Shown: in pieces, positions 26,363-36,128 of the stretch
Position numbering within the stretch: position 1 is the first letter of the stretch
Layout: each line of letters starts with the position of its first letter
Assembly: GCF_001591965.1 (NCBI RefSeq)
Contig: NZ_BCVX01000003.1
Location: 186,001 to 250,000 of the forward strand
Source of the DNA: Lysinibacillus odysseyi 34hs-1 = NBRC 100172
GTDB lineage: Bacteria; Bacillota; Bacilli; Bacillales_A; Planococcaceae
Length of the DNA: 64,000 nucleotides
Direction of reading: 5' to 3'
Notes under the pieces: generated by a model
What the model saw: the letters and a program-made list of their open reading frames with translations, nothing else
What the model was told of the DNA's origin: nothing
Database searches by the model: none
Translations under genes and position numbers: made by a program

Positions 26363-28282
26363 TCAGGAAGGTTCTACCGGTAAAATGCCTTCAAATTCAG
26401 TCCTTACCTTCGCTTCCTCTTCATTTAATAAAATATGAATATCACCATGATCGCGAGAAGTACGGATAAGCCGACCCATTCCCTGCTGCAGTCGAAGCTG
26501 CATGAATGGAAGCTCTACTTCTTCAAACGGATTCTCCGCAAATGACCGTTTCGCATCAAATAGCGGATCTTGCGGCGGGAATGGCAAATCATATACCACT
26601 ACTCTTGTTAGCGCTTCCTCCGGAAGATCCAATCCTTCCCATAGATGGTAGGAGCATAGTGTTTGTATTGTCCCTTCCTGGAAATCTCTAATAATGGCAG
26701 AAAGTTCACGATCCCCTTCAAATGCTACATGCATCCGATCCATCATAGAGAGGCCTGCTTTAAACTGCATCATCGCCTGTTTTGACTTGAACAGAATAAG
26801 CGTTTTTTCTCCTTCGCGGATTAGCTCCTGTACCTTTTTTACTTTCTCTGGCTGAGTCATTTCGTGTATATAAATCTTCATTGCTTCATCATAGTCAAAT
26901 GGTGATGGAACACTAAACGACTGATAGTTTTTAATACCCAAACTATAAGCAATATAAGAAAAGTCTTTCTTAACAGATAGCGTGGCGGATGAGAAAATAA
27001 TTGGCAGTTTTTTAGTAAACAGCTTTTCCTGCAGTACATCCGTTATTAAACGCGGCATAATTACTAGCGTCTCCTCACCATCCGTATTTTCCTGCCAGTC
27101 AACCGCATCTCCCTGCGCGATAAAGATGCGCATCGCTGCTACATATTGCTCTAAAAACTCTTCCGCCATATTTAAATCATACTCTGGAATCATATAAAGC
27201 TCTGATTCAAATACAAATTCCTCTAGCAGCTGGTCAACAGCCTCAACAACTTTTTTCCCGATCGCCAAAAGCCGCGGAGATTTATTGATCCGTTTACGGT
27301 CCTCTAGCGAATCCTCAAGACAGTCACGCAGCTCGTCGAAGAACAGCTCATGATGGTCCTGGAGAGTCTCCATCGCATACAGTGTACGCTCCCGCACTCC
27401 ATCAACCATTAACCGCTCCAGCATTCCTACAATAGTAGATGCTTGGATTTTTACTGTCATTGCCTTTTGTGCGGCATATTCAAGCAGATGTCCTTCATCC
27501 AGCACAATCATCGATACTTCCGGAAGCAGTGGGAGCTGACCCTCCCGCTCGCGTGATTCTTTTGTGGCTAAATGCTCCATCAAAAAGTCCTGTGAACAAA
27601 TGATTAAATCAGTTGACTGACGGTAATGCATACGATGCAATGTCTGCCCGCAGCGATTACGCATATCGCACACAGCACACTGCATAACGGCATTGTAGTT
27701 TACCTTCTGCCAATCTTCATCACTGACTGACGGAAAATCCGAACGTTCTCCGTAAGGAACCGCTTTCGTCATCGGTCCTGCTGCATACACTTCTTCAGGA
27801 ATTGTAAAGGCAATATCATCAATCCATTCGTCTGTTTCCACCTTCTCGGCTTCTTCAAAACGTTTTAAACATAAATATTGGTCGCGTGACTTAGCTAGTC
27901 GGACATCAATGTTTAACTCCAGTACATCACGCAGCTTATGAATATCGCCGCCTTCTTTTACTAATTGATCAATCAGTGTTTCGTCTGCACAGGCGATAAG
28001 CGCCGGACGTCCCGTATACCTTGCATAGGAAATAGCAGGCAACAAGTAAGCAATTGTTTTTCCTGTACCAACACCAGCCTCTGCAAACAATACATTTTTT
28101 TCTTTTAATGCCTGCTCAATTTGGTAGGCCATAAAAATTTGTTCATCTCGGCATTCAAATCCCTTTTCCGGCAGCACATCATATAACGTATCACCAAGCC
28201 AATCTCCCAGTGAATCATAAAAAGAACTATCTTTTGAGAGCTCAAAAGGTAAAGGTTGTCTCATCGTTTGTTTCTCCCTCAT
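26363..28282 (-). CDS. DinG/XPD-family helicase with Fe-S cysteines
   Basis: A 639-residue superfamily 2 helicase (YoaA/DinG-like). Walker A AEAGVGTGKT near residue 70, DEGH box VLDEGHLLEYAAQ near 263, and QGMGRLIRTSRD near the C-terminus (motif VI). Between motifs I and II lie four cysteines in the XPD Fe-S arrangement: one in DQYLCLKRF, then CAVCDMRNRC. It has no N-terminal exonuclease domain, unlike the DinG protein at 44989. Probably unwinds DNA with 5'-3' polarity during repair. Confidence 0.85.
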   Translation of the reverse strand: MREKQTMRQPLPFELSKDSSFYDSLGDWLGDTLYDVLPEKGFECRDEQIFMAYQIEQALKEKNVLFAEAGVGTGKTIAYLLPAISYARYTGRPALIACADETLIDQLVKEGGDIHKLRDVLELNIDVRLAKSRDQYLCLKRFEEAEKVETDEWIDDIAFTIPEEVYAAGPMTKAVPYGERSDFPSVSDEDWQKVNYNAVMQCAVCDMRNRCGQTLHRMHYRQSTDLIICSQDFLMEHLATKESREREGQLPLLPEVSMIVLDEGHLLEYAAQKAMTVKIQASTIVGMLERLMVDGVRERTLYAMETLQDHHELFFDELRDCLEDSLEDRKRINKSPRLLAIGKKVVEAVDQLLEEFVFESELYMIPEYDLNMAEEFLEQYVAAMRIFIAQGDAVDWQENTDGEETLVIMPRLITDVLQEKLFTKKLPIIFSSATLSVKKDFSYIAYSLGIKNYQSFSVPSPFDYDEAMKIYIHEMTQPEKVKKVQELIREGEKTLILFKSKQAMMQFKAGLSMMDRMHVAFEGDRELSAIIRDFQEGTIQTLCSYHLWEGLDLPEEALTRVVVYDLPFPPQDPLFDAKRSFAENPFEEVELPFMQLRLQQGMGRLIRTSRDHGDIHILLNEEEAKVRTEFEGILPVEPS

Positions 28283-28370
28283 TCTCCATTTATATAAACG
28301 AGAAAGCCAGAGCCGATCTACAGTCCGCGGCTCCTCTCGTCTGTTTCTATATAAATTTTATGCAATACGA

Positions 28371-28398
28371 AACGGAAGGAGAGCTCTCCTTCCGTTCG
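28371..28398 (-). terminator. Long perfect palindrome after the rRNA methyltransferase gene
   Basis: Thirteen-base arms with no loop (AACGGAAGGAGAG at 28371-28383 and its complement to 28396), two more pairs after one bulge, directly behind the stop codon. On the minus strand only TTTCGTATT follows, so termination may be partial. Confidence 0.55.
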
Positions 28399-29538
28399 TT
28401 ACTCTTCTCGCTTCGACTTTTGACCCCAGAATTGATAAAGGTCCGTGCGAATAAAGCCATTAAATAGTTTACGCTTTTTCGTTGCTTTTTTCCCGTATAA
28501 CGCCTCGAAATCTTCCATTGAAGAAAGCATATAAACCGACCAAGTAGGATAATTGTTCATCACCTGGCCGAGCTGGCGTATAACGCCTTCGATGACTTCT
28601 TTTTCACCAATCCGCTCGCCGTATGGAGGGTTGGAAATCATAACGCCATCTGTCAGCCTTGTCGTAAAGTCCGTAGCCTGCATCTGTTTGAATGTAATAA
28701 TATCCGCAAATCCAGCCTCCATTGCATTTTCCTGCGCGATACTAACCATCCGATGGTCAATATCTGAACCGATAATTTCTAATGGCTGGTCATAGTTAGC
28801 CAAATTATCCGCCTCATCGCGTACCTCATTCCATATTTTTGCCTTCATCCAGCTCCAGTCCTCTGAAATGAATTCACGATTATAGCCGGGCGCAATATTT
28901 TGCCCGATCATCGCCGCCTCTAAAGGAATTGTACCAGAGCCGCAAAATGGATCTGCAAAAGGACGATCTGGATTCCATTTAGACACTTTTACAAGTGCAG
29001 CAGCCAGCGTTTCCTTTAAAGGTGCCTCACCCTGCACTTGGCGATAACCACGTTTATGAAGACCAGCACCAGATGTATCTATTGTTAATGTTGCCAAATC
29101 TTTCAAAATTGATACCTCGATTTTGAAAGTTGCACCAGATTCGTCCAAAAAACCTAAGCGTTTATAGTGAAATTTCATACGCTCCACAATCGCTTTCTTT
29201 ACGATTGCCTGACAGTCTGGCACACTAAATAATTTCGATTTTACAGATTTTCCTGAGACCGGAAAAGCTGCATCCACCGGCAAGTAACGCTCCCACTCAA
29301 TAGACTTTGTGCTTTCAAACAGCTCATCAAATGTAGTAGCAGGAAATTGGGCAACAACAATTTTTACACGGTCTGCTACTCGTAACCACAAGTTACAGCG
29401 TGCAATTGCCGTTTCGTCCCCTTCAAAATATACTTTTCCATTATCTACACGCGTTTCATAGCCCAGGGCTTGTACTTCTTCTGCTACGATAGCCTCTAAT
29501 CCCATCGCTGCCGTTGCTACTAATTGAAATTTTGTCAT
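28399..29538 (-). CDS. ypsC: RlmL-like rRNA guanine-N2 methyltransferase (YpsC)
   Basis: A 379-residue class I methyltransferase with an N-terminal THUMP domain (about 1-160) that binds RNA. The catalytic domain shows FADPFCGSGTIPLEA for SAM binding and SNPPYGERIGE as the N-methyltransferase NPPY motif. The family methylates guanine N2 in 23S rRNA. It starts 3 bases after the stop of the PAS-GGDEF-EAL gene. In B. subtilis ypsC lies in the same gpsB-rnpB neighbourhood. Confidence 0.88.
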   Translation of the reverse strand: MTKFQLVATAAMGLEAIVAEEVQALGYETRVDNGKVYFEGDETAIARCNLWLRVADRVKIVVAQFPATTFDELFESTKSIEWERYLPVDAAFPVSGKSVKSKLFSVPDCQAIVKKAIVERMKFHYKRLGFLDESGATFKIEVSILKDLATLTIDTSGAGLHKRGYRQVQGEAPLKETLAAALVKVSKWNPDRPFADPFCGSGTIPLEAAMIGQNIAPGYNREFISEDWSWMKAKIWNEVRDEADNLANYDQPLEIIGSDIDHRMVSIAQENAMEAGFADIITFKQMQATDFTTRLTDGVMISNPPYGERIGEKEVIEGVIRQLGQVMNNYPTWSVYMLSSMEDFEALYGKKATKKRKLFNGFIRTDLYQFWGQKSKREE

Positions 29539-29541
29539 ATA

Positions 29542-31287
29542 TTAATACCTTCCTTGATGTTCGACTTCCCAGAACTGGATAAAATCTATCAGCTCATTTA
29601 TTGGTAATGGCTTACTGTAATAGTACCCTTGGATATAATCACAGCCCATCTCCTTTAGTAATTCCACTTGTTGCGCACTTTCAACCCCTTCTGCGACGAC
29701 TTTCATCTTCAGACGGTGAGACATTTGAATGATTGCATCTACCACGGCCTGTTTATCATCCAATGAGCAGATATGCTGGATAAAGCTGCGGTCTATTTTC
29801 AAAATATCAAGCGGAAATCGAACTAAATAGCTTAACGATGAGTAGCCCGTGCCGAAATCATCAATTGAAAGCTTGAATCCCATCTGCTTGAGCTTTACCA
29901 GCTTGCTAACTGTTTCAGAAGCACTGTTCATTACCGTTCTTTCTGTCATTTCGATTTCAAAATTAACCGCAGACGCATTATTTCTTTCTAAAATATGCTG
30001 AATTGATTCGAGAAAATTCTGCTGCTGGAAATGAATACTTGAAACATTAATAGCAATTGGTACTTTTGTATAGCCCGCGTCCACCAGCTGCTTGTGGCTT
30101 TCACAAGCTAATTCGAAAATCATTTCACTCAAGGGAATAATAAGTCCCGTTTCTTCCGCATAAGGTATGAATTCTGCCGGCGAGACAAATCCCAGTTTAT
30201 CATTTTGCCAGCGTACAAGTGCTTCCACACCAATCAGCTGCAAGTTTTTCGCATCAATCTTCGGTTGGAAATGCAAGGTGAAATCCCGCTGGTCAATTGC
30301 CTTGCGAAGCTCCGTATCAAGCAGTAACACTCGCTTCGTATCTGTATGTAACTCGTCAAAGTAAAACGCATAGCCATTTCGGCCATTTTGTTTAGAGAAG
30401 GCCATTGCCTTATCTGCCCGATTTATAAGCTGCTCTGTAGTTTCTCCATCTGTAGGAAAAATACTGACGCCCATACTTGTAGAGACAAAAATTTCCTGTC
30501 CATTGAGAATGACAGGTTCTTCGATTACTCGTATTAATTTTTCAGCAAATTTAGCTGCTTCCCGCGGATGGACAATGTTCGTAAGTGTGATGACAAATTC
30601 ATCGCCCCCGTAACGAGCCAGTATATCTTTGTTTTTCAACAGTCCTTGTATCCGCTTTGCCATTTCTACAAGTAAAGCATCTCCGACAGCGTGGCCGAGT
30701 GTATCATTTACTTGTTTAAAACGGTCTAAATCCAAAAAAAATACAGCATGCTGTATAGTATGAGATACATGTGTACTCGATGCCAATAAAGCATTCATGC
30801 GCTCCAGGTAGGCAAAACGATTGCATACATCAGTTAAAGAATCTGTCAGCGACCGCTTTTCTAATTCATCTTCTACAGTTTTACGTTCCGAAAGGTCTGT
30901 AAAAATACCGCAGTAATTCGTAATTTCCCCTTCAGCATCTTTTACGGCCATAATTGTCAGCCATTCCGGGTAAACATCTCCTGTTTTGCGGCGGTTCCAA
31001 ATTTCTCCCTGCCACACTCCACTATTGTATATGGTGTCCCACATTGTAAGGTAAAATGGAAGTTCGTGCATACCGGACTGAAGAATTGAAGGGTTTTTAC
31101 CTATCACTTCTTCACTGCTGTATCCTGTAACGAATTCAAATGCAGGATTTACACTAATAATTTTTTTATGTTTATCCGTAATCATGATTCCTTCAGTGAC
31201 ATTTTCAAAAATCTTCATGATCAGGTGCTCTGGATACCGGGAAAGCAATCTCTCATTATCCTTTTCGGTATTGGTACGTTTGTCCAA
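29542..31287 (-). CDS. PAS-GGDEF-EAL protein (c-di-GMP turnover)
   Basis: A 581-residue cytoplasmic protein with no membrane segment. A PAS/PAC sensor occupies about 20-140 (FENVTEGIMITDKHKKI...CGIFTDLSERK), GGDEF about 145-310 with an intact RYGGDEF, and EAL about 325-575 with EALVRW, ENNA-type residues and DDFGTGYSSL. Both catalytic motifs look complete, so it may make and degrade c-di-GMP. The inhibitory RxxD site is KNKD, so product inhibition through Arg is probably lost. It lies between rnpB and ypsC; ligand of the PAS domain unknown. Confidence 0.88.
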   Translation of the reverse strand: MDKRTNTEKDNERLLSRYPEHLIMKIFENVTEGIMITDKHKKIISVNPAFEFVTGYSSEEVIGKNPSILQSGMHELPFYLTMWDTIYNSGVWQGEIWNRRKTGDVYPEWLTIMAVKDAEGEITNYCGIFTDLSERKTVEDELEKRSLTDSLTDVCNRFAYLERMNALLASSTHVSHTIQHAVFFLDLDRFKQVNDTLGHAVGDALLVEMAKRIQGLLKNKDILARYGGDEFVITLTNIVHPREAAKFAEKLIRVIEEPVILNGQEIFVSTSMGVSIFPTDGETTEQLINRADKAMAFSKQNGRNGYAFYFDELHTDTKRVLLLDTELRKAIDQRDFTLHFQPKIDAKNLQLIGVEALVRWQNDKLGFVSPAEFIPYAEETGLIIPLSEMIFELACESHKQLVDAGYTKVPIAINVSSIHFQQQNFLESIQHILERNNASAVNFEIEMTERTVMNSASETVSKLVKLKQMGFKLSIDDFGTGYSSLSYLVRFPLDILKIDRSFIQHICSLDDKQAVVDAIIQMSHRLKMKVVAEGVESAQQVELLKEMGCDYIQGYYYSKPLPINELIDFIQFWEVEHQGRY

Positions 31288-31317
31288 TGAACTTCACCCT
31301 TATCTCATCTCTAAAAG

Positions 31318-31354
31318 AAAGGCCCTCCACTAGAAATGGAGAGCCTTTTTATTT
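31318..31354 (-). terminator. Terminator after rnpB
   Basis: GGCTCTCCA-TTTCTAG-TGGAGGGCC on the minus strand, flanked by A and T stretches (AAAAA before, TTTCTTTT after). Placed between the rnpB 3' end and the PAS-GGDEF-EAL gene. Confidence 0.75.
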
Positions 31355-31367
31355 AACAAAAAAGCAT

Positions 31368-31769
31368 CGTAAAATTCAGTAAGCCATGTTTTGTTCCTGA
31401 GTACTCAAACGGGCAATGCCCTCGTACTGCCAGGCAGTAATCATCTATCTACGCAAAAGTAAACTTGTGCGTCCCTCCATCCGTTCATTTCCTTTTGGAG
31501 AGTGCCCCTACCATAATTTGGGTTTCTCACTCGTGGGGTTTACCTCGTTCCACCTTGCAGGTTTCCCCGCAAGCTTCGTCACTGTGGCACTTTCAGGAAG
31601 TGTATGCCATATCCAAAGACTTAGGCATTTCTTCCGCCGTCAAAGCTAAGCTTTGCCTTACCTTATTTTTTCAGTAAGCACGAACACTACGGTCATCTCA
31701 GATCCGTGTGAGCATGGACTTTCCTCTACATAGTCAAGCTATGCAGCGATTACTCGAATTTCATGATGT
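31368..31769 (-). ncRNA. rnpB: RNase P RNA, type B
   Basis: The minus strand contains the conserved P4 strand GAGGAAAGTCCATGCTC near the 5' end, ACAGTGACGAAGC, GGTAAACCCC, AACCCAAAT-TTGGTAGGGG-like sequence in the middle, and AACAAAACATGGCTTAC at the 3' end, in the order of B. subtilis type B RNase P RNA. It is the catalytic subunit that matures tRNA 5' ends. Ends are set from the promoter at 31776-31804 and by comparison with the known molecule, so each may be off by a few bases. It lies next to gpsB, as in other Bacillales. Confidence 0.95.
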
Positions 31770-31775
31770 ATTTTT

Positions 31776-31804
31776 ATTATACTGCAAATATAATGGGATG
31801 ACAA
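31776..31804 (-). promoter_or_regulatory. Sigma-A promoter of rnpB
   Basis: TTGTCA (31804-31799) and TATAAT (31781-31776) with a 17-base spacer, 7 bases before the inferred RNA start. Confidence 0.85.
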
Positions 31805-31814
31805 CATTAGATTA

Positions 31815-32114
31815 TTACATTCTTTCTCTAAGTTTGTCCCCAAATACGGCTTTTTCTAAATTTGCCAAGCGTTTAATAATATCATAGTTCATATTATTAG
31901 TGTTTGGCTGAGCTACAGGTTTTTTAGAGCTTCCTGCCAATTCTTCTTTTAAGCGCTCATTTTCTGCCTTAAGTGCATTTAGTACTTCTTCAAATTTATC
32001 ATAATCTTCCATTATCTGATCCAGAAATTGGTCTACTTGGTCCACATTGTAACCTTTTACACTCTTTTTAAATTCCTTCTCCAAAATCACTTTTGAAGTT
32101 AATTTAATGTCCAT
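31815..32114 (-). CDS. gpsB: Cell division protein GpsB
   Basis: A 99-residue DivIVA-like protein that shuttles between septum and side wall and brings PBP1A to its site of action. N-terminal membrane/partner-binding region KEFKKSVKGYNVDQVDQFLD, a coiled coil to about residue 65 and the C-terminal trimerising piece YDIIKRLANLEKAVFG. The ponA gene coding PBP1 lies 5 kb away. Confidence 0.95.
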   Translation of the reverse strand: MDIKLTSKVILEKEFKKSVKGYNVDQVDQFLDQIMEDYDKFEEVLNALKAENERLKEELAGSSKKPVAQPNTNNMNYDIIKRLANLEKAVFGDKLRERM

Positions 32115-32197
32115 TCACATCGCCCTTCCATACTCTCTACATATGTGGACTCATTATAACATAAAGCCTTCAAAAACGTGAATGAAAGATAGGGTTT

Positions 32198-33454
32198 TCA
32201 TTTATTTAATTTATTTGTAATACGGTGCAGCCGCTTCTCCCATGCAGAATGATATTTTTCCTTTTGAAGGGCCGACCATTTCTCATGCCTGCCAATCAAC
32301 TGCATGCCCGTTTGTGTATACACCTTTGCTTCCTCATAGTCTCGCAAATGATGCTCCGTAATTATCGCCAGCTGCTCGTATGCCTTAATTTGATGTGGTA
32401 TATCAACAGCCGGCAACGCTTTGATAAGCGACTTTACTGCCTGTTCGTACTGGGATGCTCTTTTTTGTTCCATTGCCAAATAGTAGTGTGCAAGTCCTGT
32501 ATCTGTCGGATCAAAACGCTCCGTTACGGCAGTAAGGACATCTATCCCTGTGTTTTTCTGCTTTAGATCGTTATACCATTTTCCGATATTCGTATATGTC
32601 ACCGCAGAGTCGTTAACCTCTTTTTGGAAGAGCAATTGTGTGGAATGAATATAGAGAGTAATAAGCGATAATAAGTCCCATTCGTTATGGTGGAGCACTT
32701 TGATAAGCGCATCCGCCTGTCCACTTTTTACAGCATCCAAATAAATGATCGGCGCCAGGAATCCAGGAATATCCCCTTGCCGATGAAACCCTAATTTTTC
32801 TTGTTCTATAGCCGTCAGCTTCATCTTTTCTAAGTCATTTTTCCATAGCCTTTTCGTACTATGAAGCAAATCGATCTGCTTTTGCGGACGCAGTTTTGGG
32901 ATATATGTCTGATTCAGCGTCCAGCGCGTTTCAAGCTGCGGCCAGTCAAAGCTCTTCCCGTTATAGGTGACAATAGTTGCCTTTTTCTGCCAAAGTCTCG
33001 ATTCAAACAGCAGAGCTGCTTCATTTGAAGGGTCGGCTAGGACATACTGTGTTAATGTAAACTCTTCCCCGTCTGTCTCCAGAAAGCCGAGAAGGAAAAT
33101 ATGCGTGCCTACGCCCTTTAGACCTGTTGTTTCCGTATCAAAAAAGATAAGCGTTTCATCTGCAGTTACCGCGTATGGATGCTCGCGGCCGGACTGTTCC
33201 CACAGTCTGATGGCATCAAACAGCTGCTGCAGCTCATAATGGCCATGTCTATACGTAAGAGGATATGTCACAACCCGCTTAAATAACACACCAAAGTCAT
33301 TTTCAACAAGTGTTAGGCCTGCCCGTTGCCACTGATCAACATATTGCGGTTGATCTGGCTTTATAAAAGCAGACTTTTCCTGTTTTGTTTCCGTCTTTTT
33401 CCCAAGCATTTTTTTCATTTGGAGTATTTTATTTTCGTAACTCAAGGAAGCCAC
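32198..33454 (-). CDS. mrfB: MrfB/YprB, DEDDh exonuclease with TPR-like tail
   Basis: A 418-residue protein. An RNase H-fold exonuclease occupies about 95-270: FFDTETTG (Asp, Glu), YNGKSFDWPQL (Asp), and HHNEWDLLSL (His, Asp) give the DEDDh set. The C-terminal third is helical and TPR-like. In B. subtilis MrfA and MrfB repair mitomycin C lesions independently of UvrABC. It overlaps the mrfA stop by 13 bases, so the two are coupled. Confidence 0.88.
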   Translation of the reverse strand: MASLSYENKILQMKKMLGKKTETKQEKSAFIKPDQPQYVDQWQRAGLTLVENDFGVLFKRVVTYPLTYRHGHYELQQLFDAIRLWEQSGREHPYAVTADETLIFFDTETTGLKGVGTHIFLLGFLETDGEEFTLTQYVLADPSNEAALLFESRLWQKKATIVTYNGKSFDWPQLETRWTLNQTYIPKLRPQKQIDLLHSTKRLWKNDLEKMKLTAIEQEKLGFHRQGDIPGFLAPIIYLDAVKSGQADALIKVLHHNEWDLLSLITLYIHSTQLLFQKEVNDSAVTYTNIGKWYNDLKQKNTGIDVLTAVTERFDPTDTGLAHYYLAMEQKRASQYEQAVKSLIKALPAVDIPHQIKAYEQLAIITEHHLRDYEEAKVYTQTGMQLIGRHEKWSALQKEKYHSAWEKRLHRITNKLNK

Positions 33455-35724
33455 TCCATCTCGTCTTTTAAAATATTCAGGACTTTCAATACCTGTTTTT
33501 TGCTATCCCCTATGCTGTCTTGTGCTCCGATACACGATGGGCAGCCTGATTTACACGGGCAGTTTTCCACATGTTCGATTGTCCGTTCAAGCAAGGAAAG
33601 CAAAATATCATATACTCTTTCACTTAAGCCGATACCACCCGGATAACTGTCATAAACGAAAATGGTTGGACGGTCATTGTGAACGGCTTTTACTTGTGGA
33701 ACGACCGACAAATCACTGCGATCACAATGTAAAAACAGCGGAATAAAACTGCCCATAGCATAGGCTGCCCCGTTCAATGCATCTGTCAATTGCTCCTCAG
33801 ACCAGTTTTCCGGCAAATCAAAGCTGACCCATGTAGCACTTGTATGCATTTCCATTGGCGGAATCGAAATCGGTCCCGACCCAATATTGTCGTGTGTATT
33901 AAACCGAATTTTCTTAAAAATGGTCGGGATGGCGAGCAGGCTGACATCTCCATAACTGACGGTTGCAGACTTATATTCTGCTGACTTGTCCTCACTTAGT
34001 ACTTTCAGTTCGACAGCCAGGTTAGCATCTGTGAAATAATCTACTTCCACTTCCCGTACATATGCTTTCTTTTCCTCCCAATCAAGCTTTTCCACTTGAA
34101 ACTGTGTGCCTTGATGCATATAAATCGCTTCTTCATGGAGTAATGTCATGGCGCTGTATGTATCCATCTCGCCTATTACTTTATTTTGCGGCAGTGTCAT
34201 ATCGATGATCACGACGTTTTCCTGTGCTGCTGAGCGCAGGCTGATTTCATGCGCAGGAAAACGGTCACTCATCCAGTGCCATTGTGTACTCGTTTTGACT
34301 AATACACCTTCCTCCTCCAAGTAAGCAAGCAGCTCCTGTACAGTAAATTCCCCGTACGTGTCTGTCATGGAAAAAGGCAGTTCAAAGGCAGCACATTTTA
34401 AATGATCCATTAAAATAATAATATTATCCGGATTGATACGCGCTTCTTCGGGATGTGTACCAAAGAAGTATGTCGGATGATTGACAATATACTGATCTAA
34501 AGCTGTTGATTGAGCAACATAAATAATAAGTGCTTCATCCTGACGACGGCCGGCACGCCCTGCCTGCTGCCAGGCGCTTGCAATATTGCCCGGATACCCT
34601 GTCATAATGCATGCCTGCAGCTGCCCAATATCAACACCAAGCTCCAATGCATTTGTTGACACGACCATTTGGATGGAGCCGTCCCGCAAACCCTTTTCAA
34701 TAGCCCGGCGTTCACTCGGAAGATAGCCGCCGCGGTATCCTTGAATTGATTCATCGTGGATTTTCTTTACTGTTAATGACTTCAAGTATGTTACAAGCAT
34801 TTCTACACGCACACGTGATTTAGCAAAAATAATCGTCTGGATACCTGCCTCGAATAATCTTTTCGATAGATCCCGCACCTCCAGCACCGCACTTCGCCGC
34901 ACGCCAAACGTCGTATTGACGATTGGCGGATTATAAAAGATAAATGTCTTTTTCCCAATAGGCGCACCGGAGTTTGCAATTAGCTCGTGCTTTTCATTTG
35001 TTAAGGTTTCAGCCAGCTCTTTTGGATTTTTTATCGTTGCGGACGTGCAGATAAATACCGGATTCGAGCCATAAAACGCACAAATCCGTTTCAAGCGCCG
35101 AATGACATGGGCTACATGACTGCCAAACACGCCTTTATACGTATGGAGCTCATCAATTACAATGTATTTCAGATTTTCAAACAGCGACACCCATTTTGTA
35201 TGGTGCGGAAGAATACCAGAATGGAGCATATCCGGATTAGTCATAATAATATGCCCGGCTTTTCTTATCTTCGTACGGATCCCAGGTGCTGTATCGCCAT
35301 CATACGTATAGCTTAGGACTTCCTCTCCCGTTGCTTCAATCAATTCATTTAAATCCGTTTTTTGATCCTGTGCAAGTGCCTTTGTAGGGAACAAATAAAT
35401 TGCGCGACTTGATTTATTGCTGATTATTTCTTGCAAAACAGGTAAATGATAACAAAGTGATTTACCAGATGCAGTAGGAGTAATGGCTGTAAACGAAACG
35501 CCCTGTACAGCCTTATCAAAAGCTTCGCGCTGATGGGTATATAATTGTTCAATACCACGTTTTTGCAGTGCATTTTGTAAAGACGGGTGCAGTTCTTCCG
35601 GGAAGGGCTCGTACTCTGCTGCTTTTCCATCCAGCGTATGCCAGTGGACAATGTTTTCTTTCAGCTCCTCGTCGTACCGCCATGCTTGAAGCAGCTCGCT
35701 GATGGACTTTTTCTTGCTAAACAT
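33442..35724 (-). CDS. mrfA: MrfA/YprA, DExH helicase with C-terminal zinc-binding DUF1998
   Basis: A 760-residue superfamily 2 helicase: Walker A TPTASGKSLCYHLP near 80, VIDELH as DExH box, STNALELGVDIG, and QAGRAGRR as motif VI. The C-terminus carries four cysteines in NCPCKSGCPSC, the metal-binding cluster of DUF1998 helicases. It translocates 3'-5' on DNA in mitomycin repair with MrfB. Its start overlaps the preceding small gene by 8 bases. Confidence 0.9.
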   Translation of the reverse strand: MFSKKKSISELLQAWRYDEELKENIVHWHTLDGKAAEYEPFPEELHPSLQNALQKRGIEQLYTHQREAFDKAVQGVSFTAITPTASGKSLCYHLPVLQEIISNKSSRAIYLFPTKALAQDQKTDLNELIEATGEEVLSYTYDGDTAPGIRTKIRKAGHIIMTNPDMLHSGILPHHTKWVSLFENLKYIVIDELHTYKGVFGSHVAHVIRRLKRICAFYGSNPVFICTSATIKNPKELAETLTNEKHELIANSGAPIGKKTFIFYNPPIVNTTFGVRRSAVLEVRDLSKRLFEAGIQTIIFAKSRVRVEMLVTYLKSLTVKKIHDESIQGYRGGYLPSERRAIEKGLRDGSIQMVVSTNALELGVDIGQLQACIMTGYPGNIASAWQQAGRAGRRQDEALIIYVAQSTALDQYIVNHPTYFFGTHPEEARINPDNIIILMDHLKCAAFELPFSMTDTYGEFTVQELLAYLEEEGVLVKTSTQWHWMSDRFPAHEISLRSAAQENVVIIDMTLPQNKVIGEMDTYSAMTLLHEEAIYMHQGTQFQVEKLDWEEKKAYVREVEVDYFTDANLAVELKVLSEDKSAEYKSATVSYGDVSLLAIPTIFKKIRFNTHDNIGSGPISIPPMEMHTSATWVSFDLPENWSEEQLTDALNGAAYAMGSFIPLFLHCDRSDLSVVPQVKAVHNDRPTIFVYDSYPGGIGLSERVYDILLSLLERTIEHVENCPCKSGCPSCIGAQDSIGDSKKQVLKVLNILKDEMEWLP

Positions 35725-36082
35725 GCGGACTTCCCTCCTCTACATAGCGCTTTAACGTGCCAAGTGTATATTTAGTTGATTCGATAGATTGAATTAGCCG
35801 CTTTTTGCTGGTAGCTTTGTAAAAGGACTGTACAACAAATTGTTCCATTGCATCACGTGCATGGTCGATCTGCTGCTTATGCATATATTTAGGCTGATTG
35901 GCCGCGATCCATTCATAGGCAAGTTGCTGCCAAGTTTCAAGGAGAGCCCGTATTTCATCTGCATACGGTTTCACTTCATTAAAAAAGTCAGGTTCGGCTT
36001 GCCGTTCACGCATATCGTAGAATCTTACAGTCGCCTCATCACATACCACAAGAAGTCTAGTTGTCATTGCAAGTAATTCCAT
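35717..36082 (-). CDS. yppE: YppE-like DUF1798 protein
   Basis: A 121-residue helical protein (MELLAMTTRLLVVCDEATVRFYDMRE... KPYADEIRALLETWQQLAYEW). Pattern and location next to yprA and recU match B. subtilis YppE, of unknown function. AGAGGTG lies 6 bases before the ATG. First gene of a probable yppE-mrfA-mrfB operon, linking it loosely to DNA repair. Confidence 0.75.
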   Translation of the reverse strand: MELLAMTTRLLVVCDEATVRFYDMRERQAEPDFFNEVKPYADEIRALLETWQQLAYEWIAANQPKYMHKQQIDHARDAMEQFVVQSFYKATSKKRLIQSIESTKYTLGTLKRYVEEGSPHV

Positions 36083-36128
36083 ATGTTACACCTCTAAGAA
36101 TATTCATTACTTTTAAGTGTACCAAAAA

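Noticed and set aside
31416-31677. Plus-strand frames within 31.4-31.7 kb
   Set aside because: They lie opposite the RNase P RNA and have no ribosome site.
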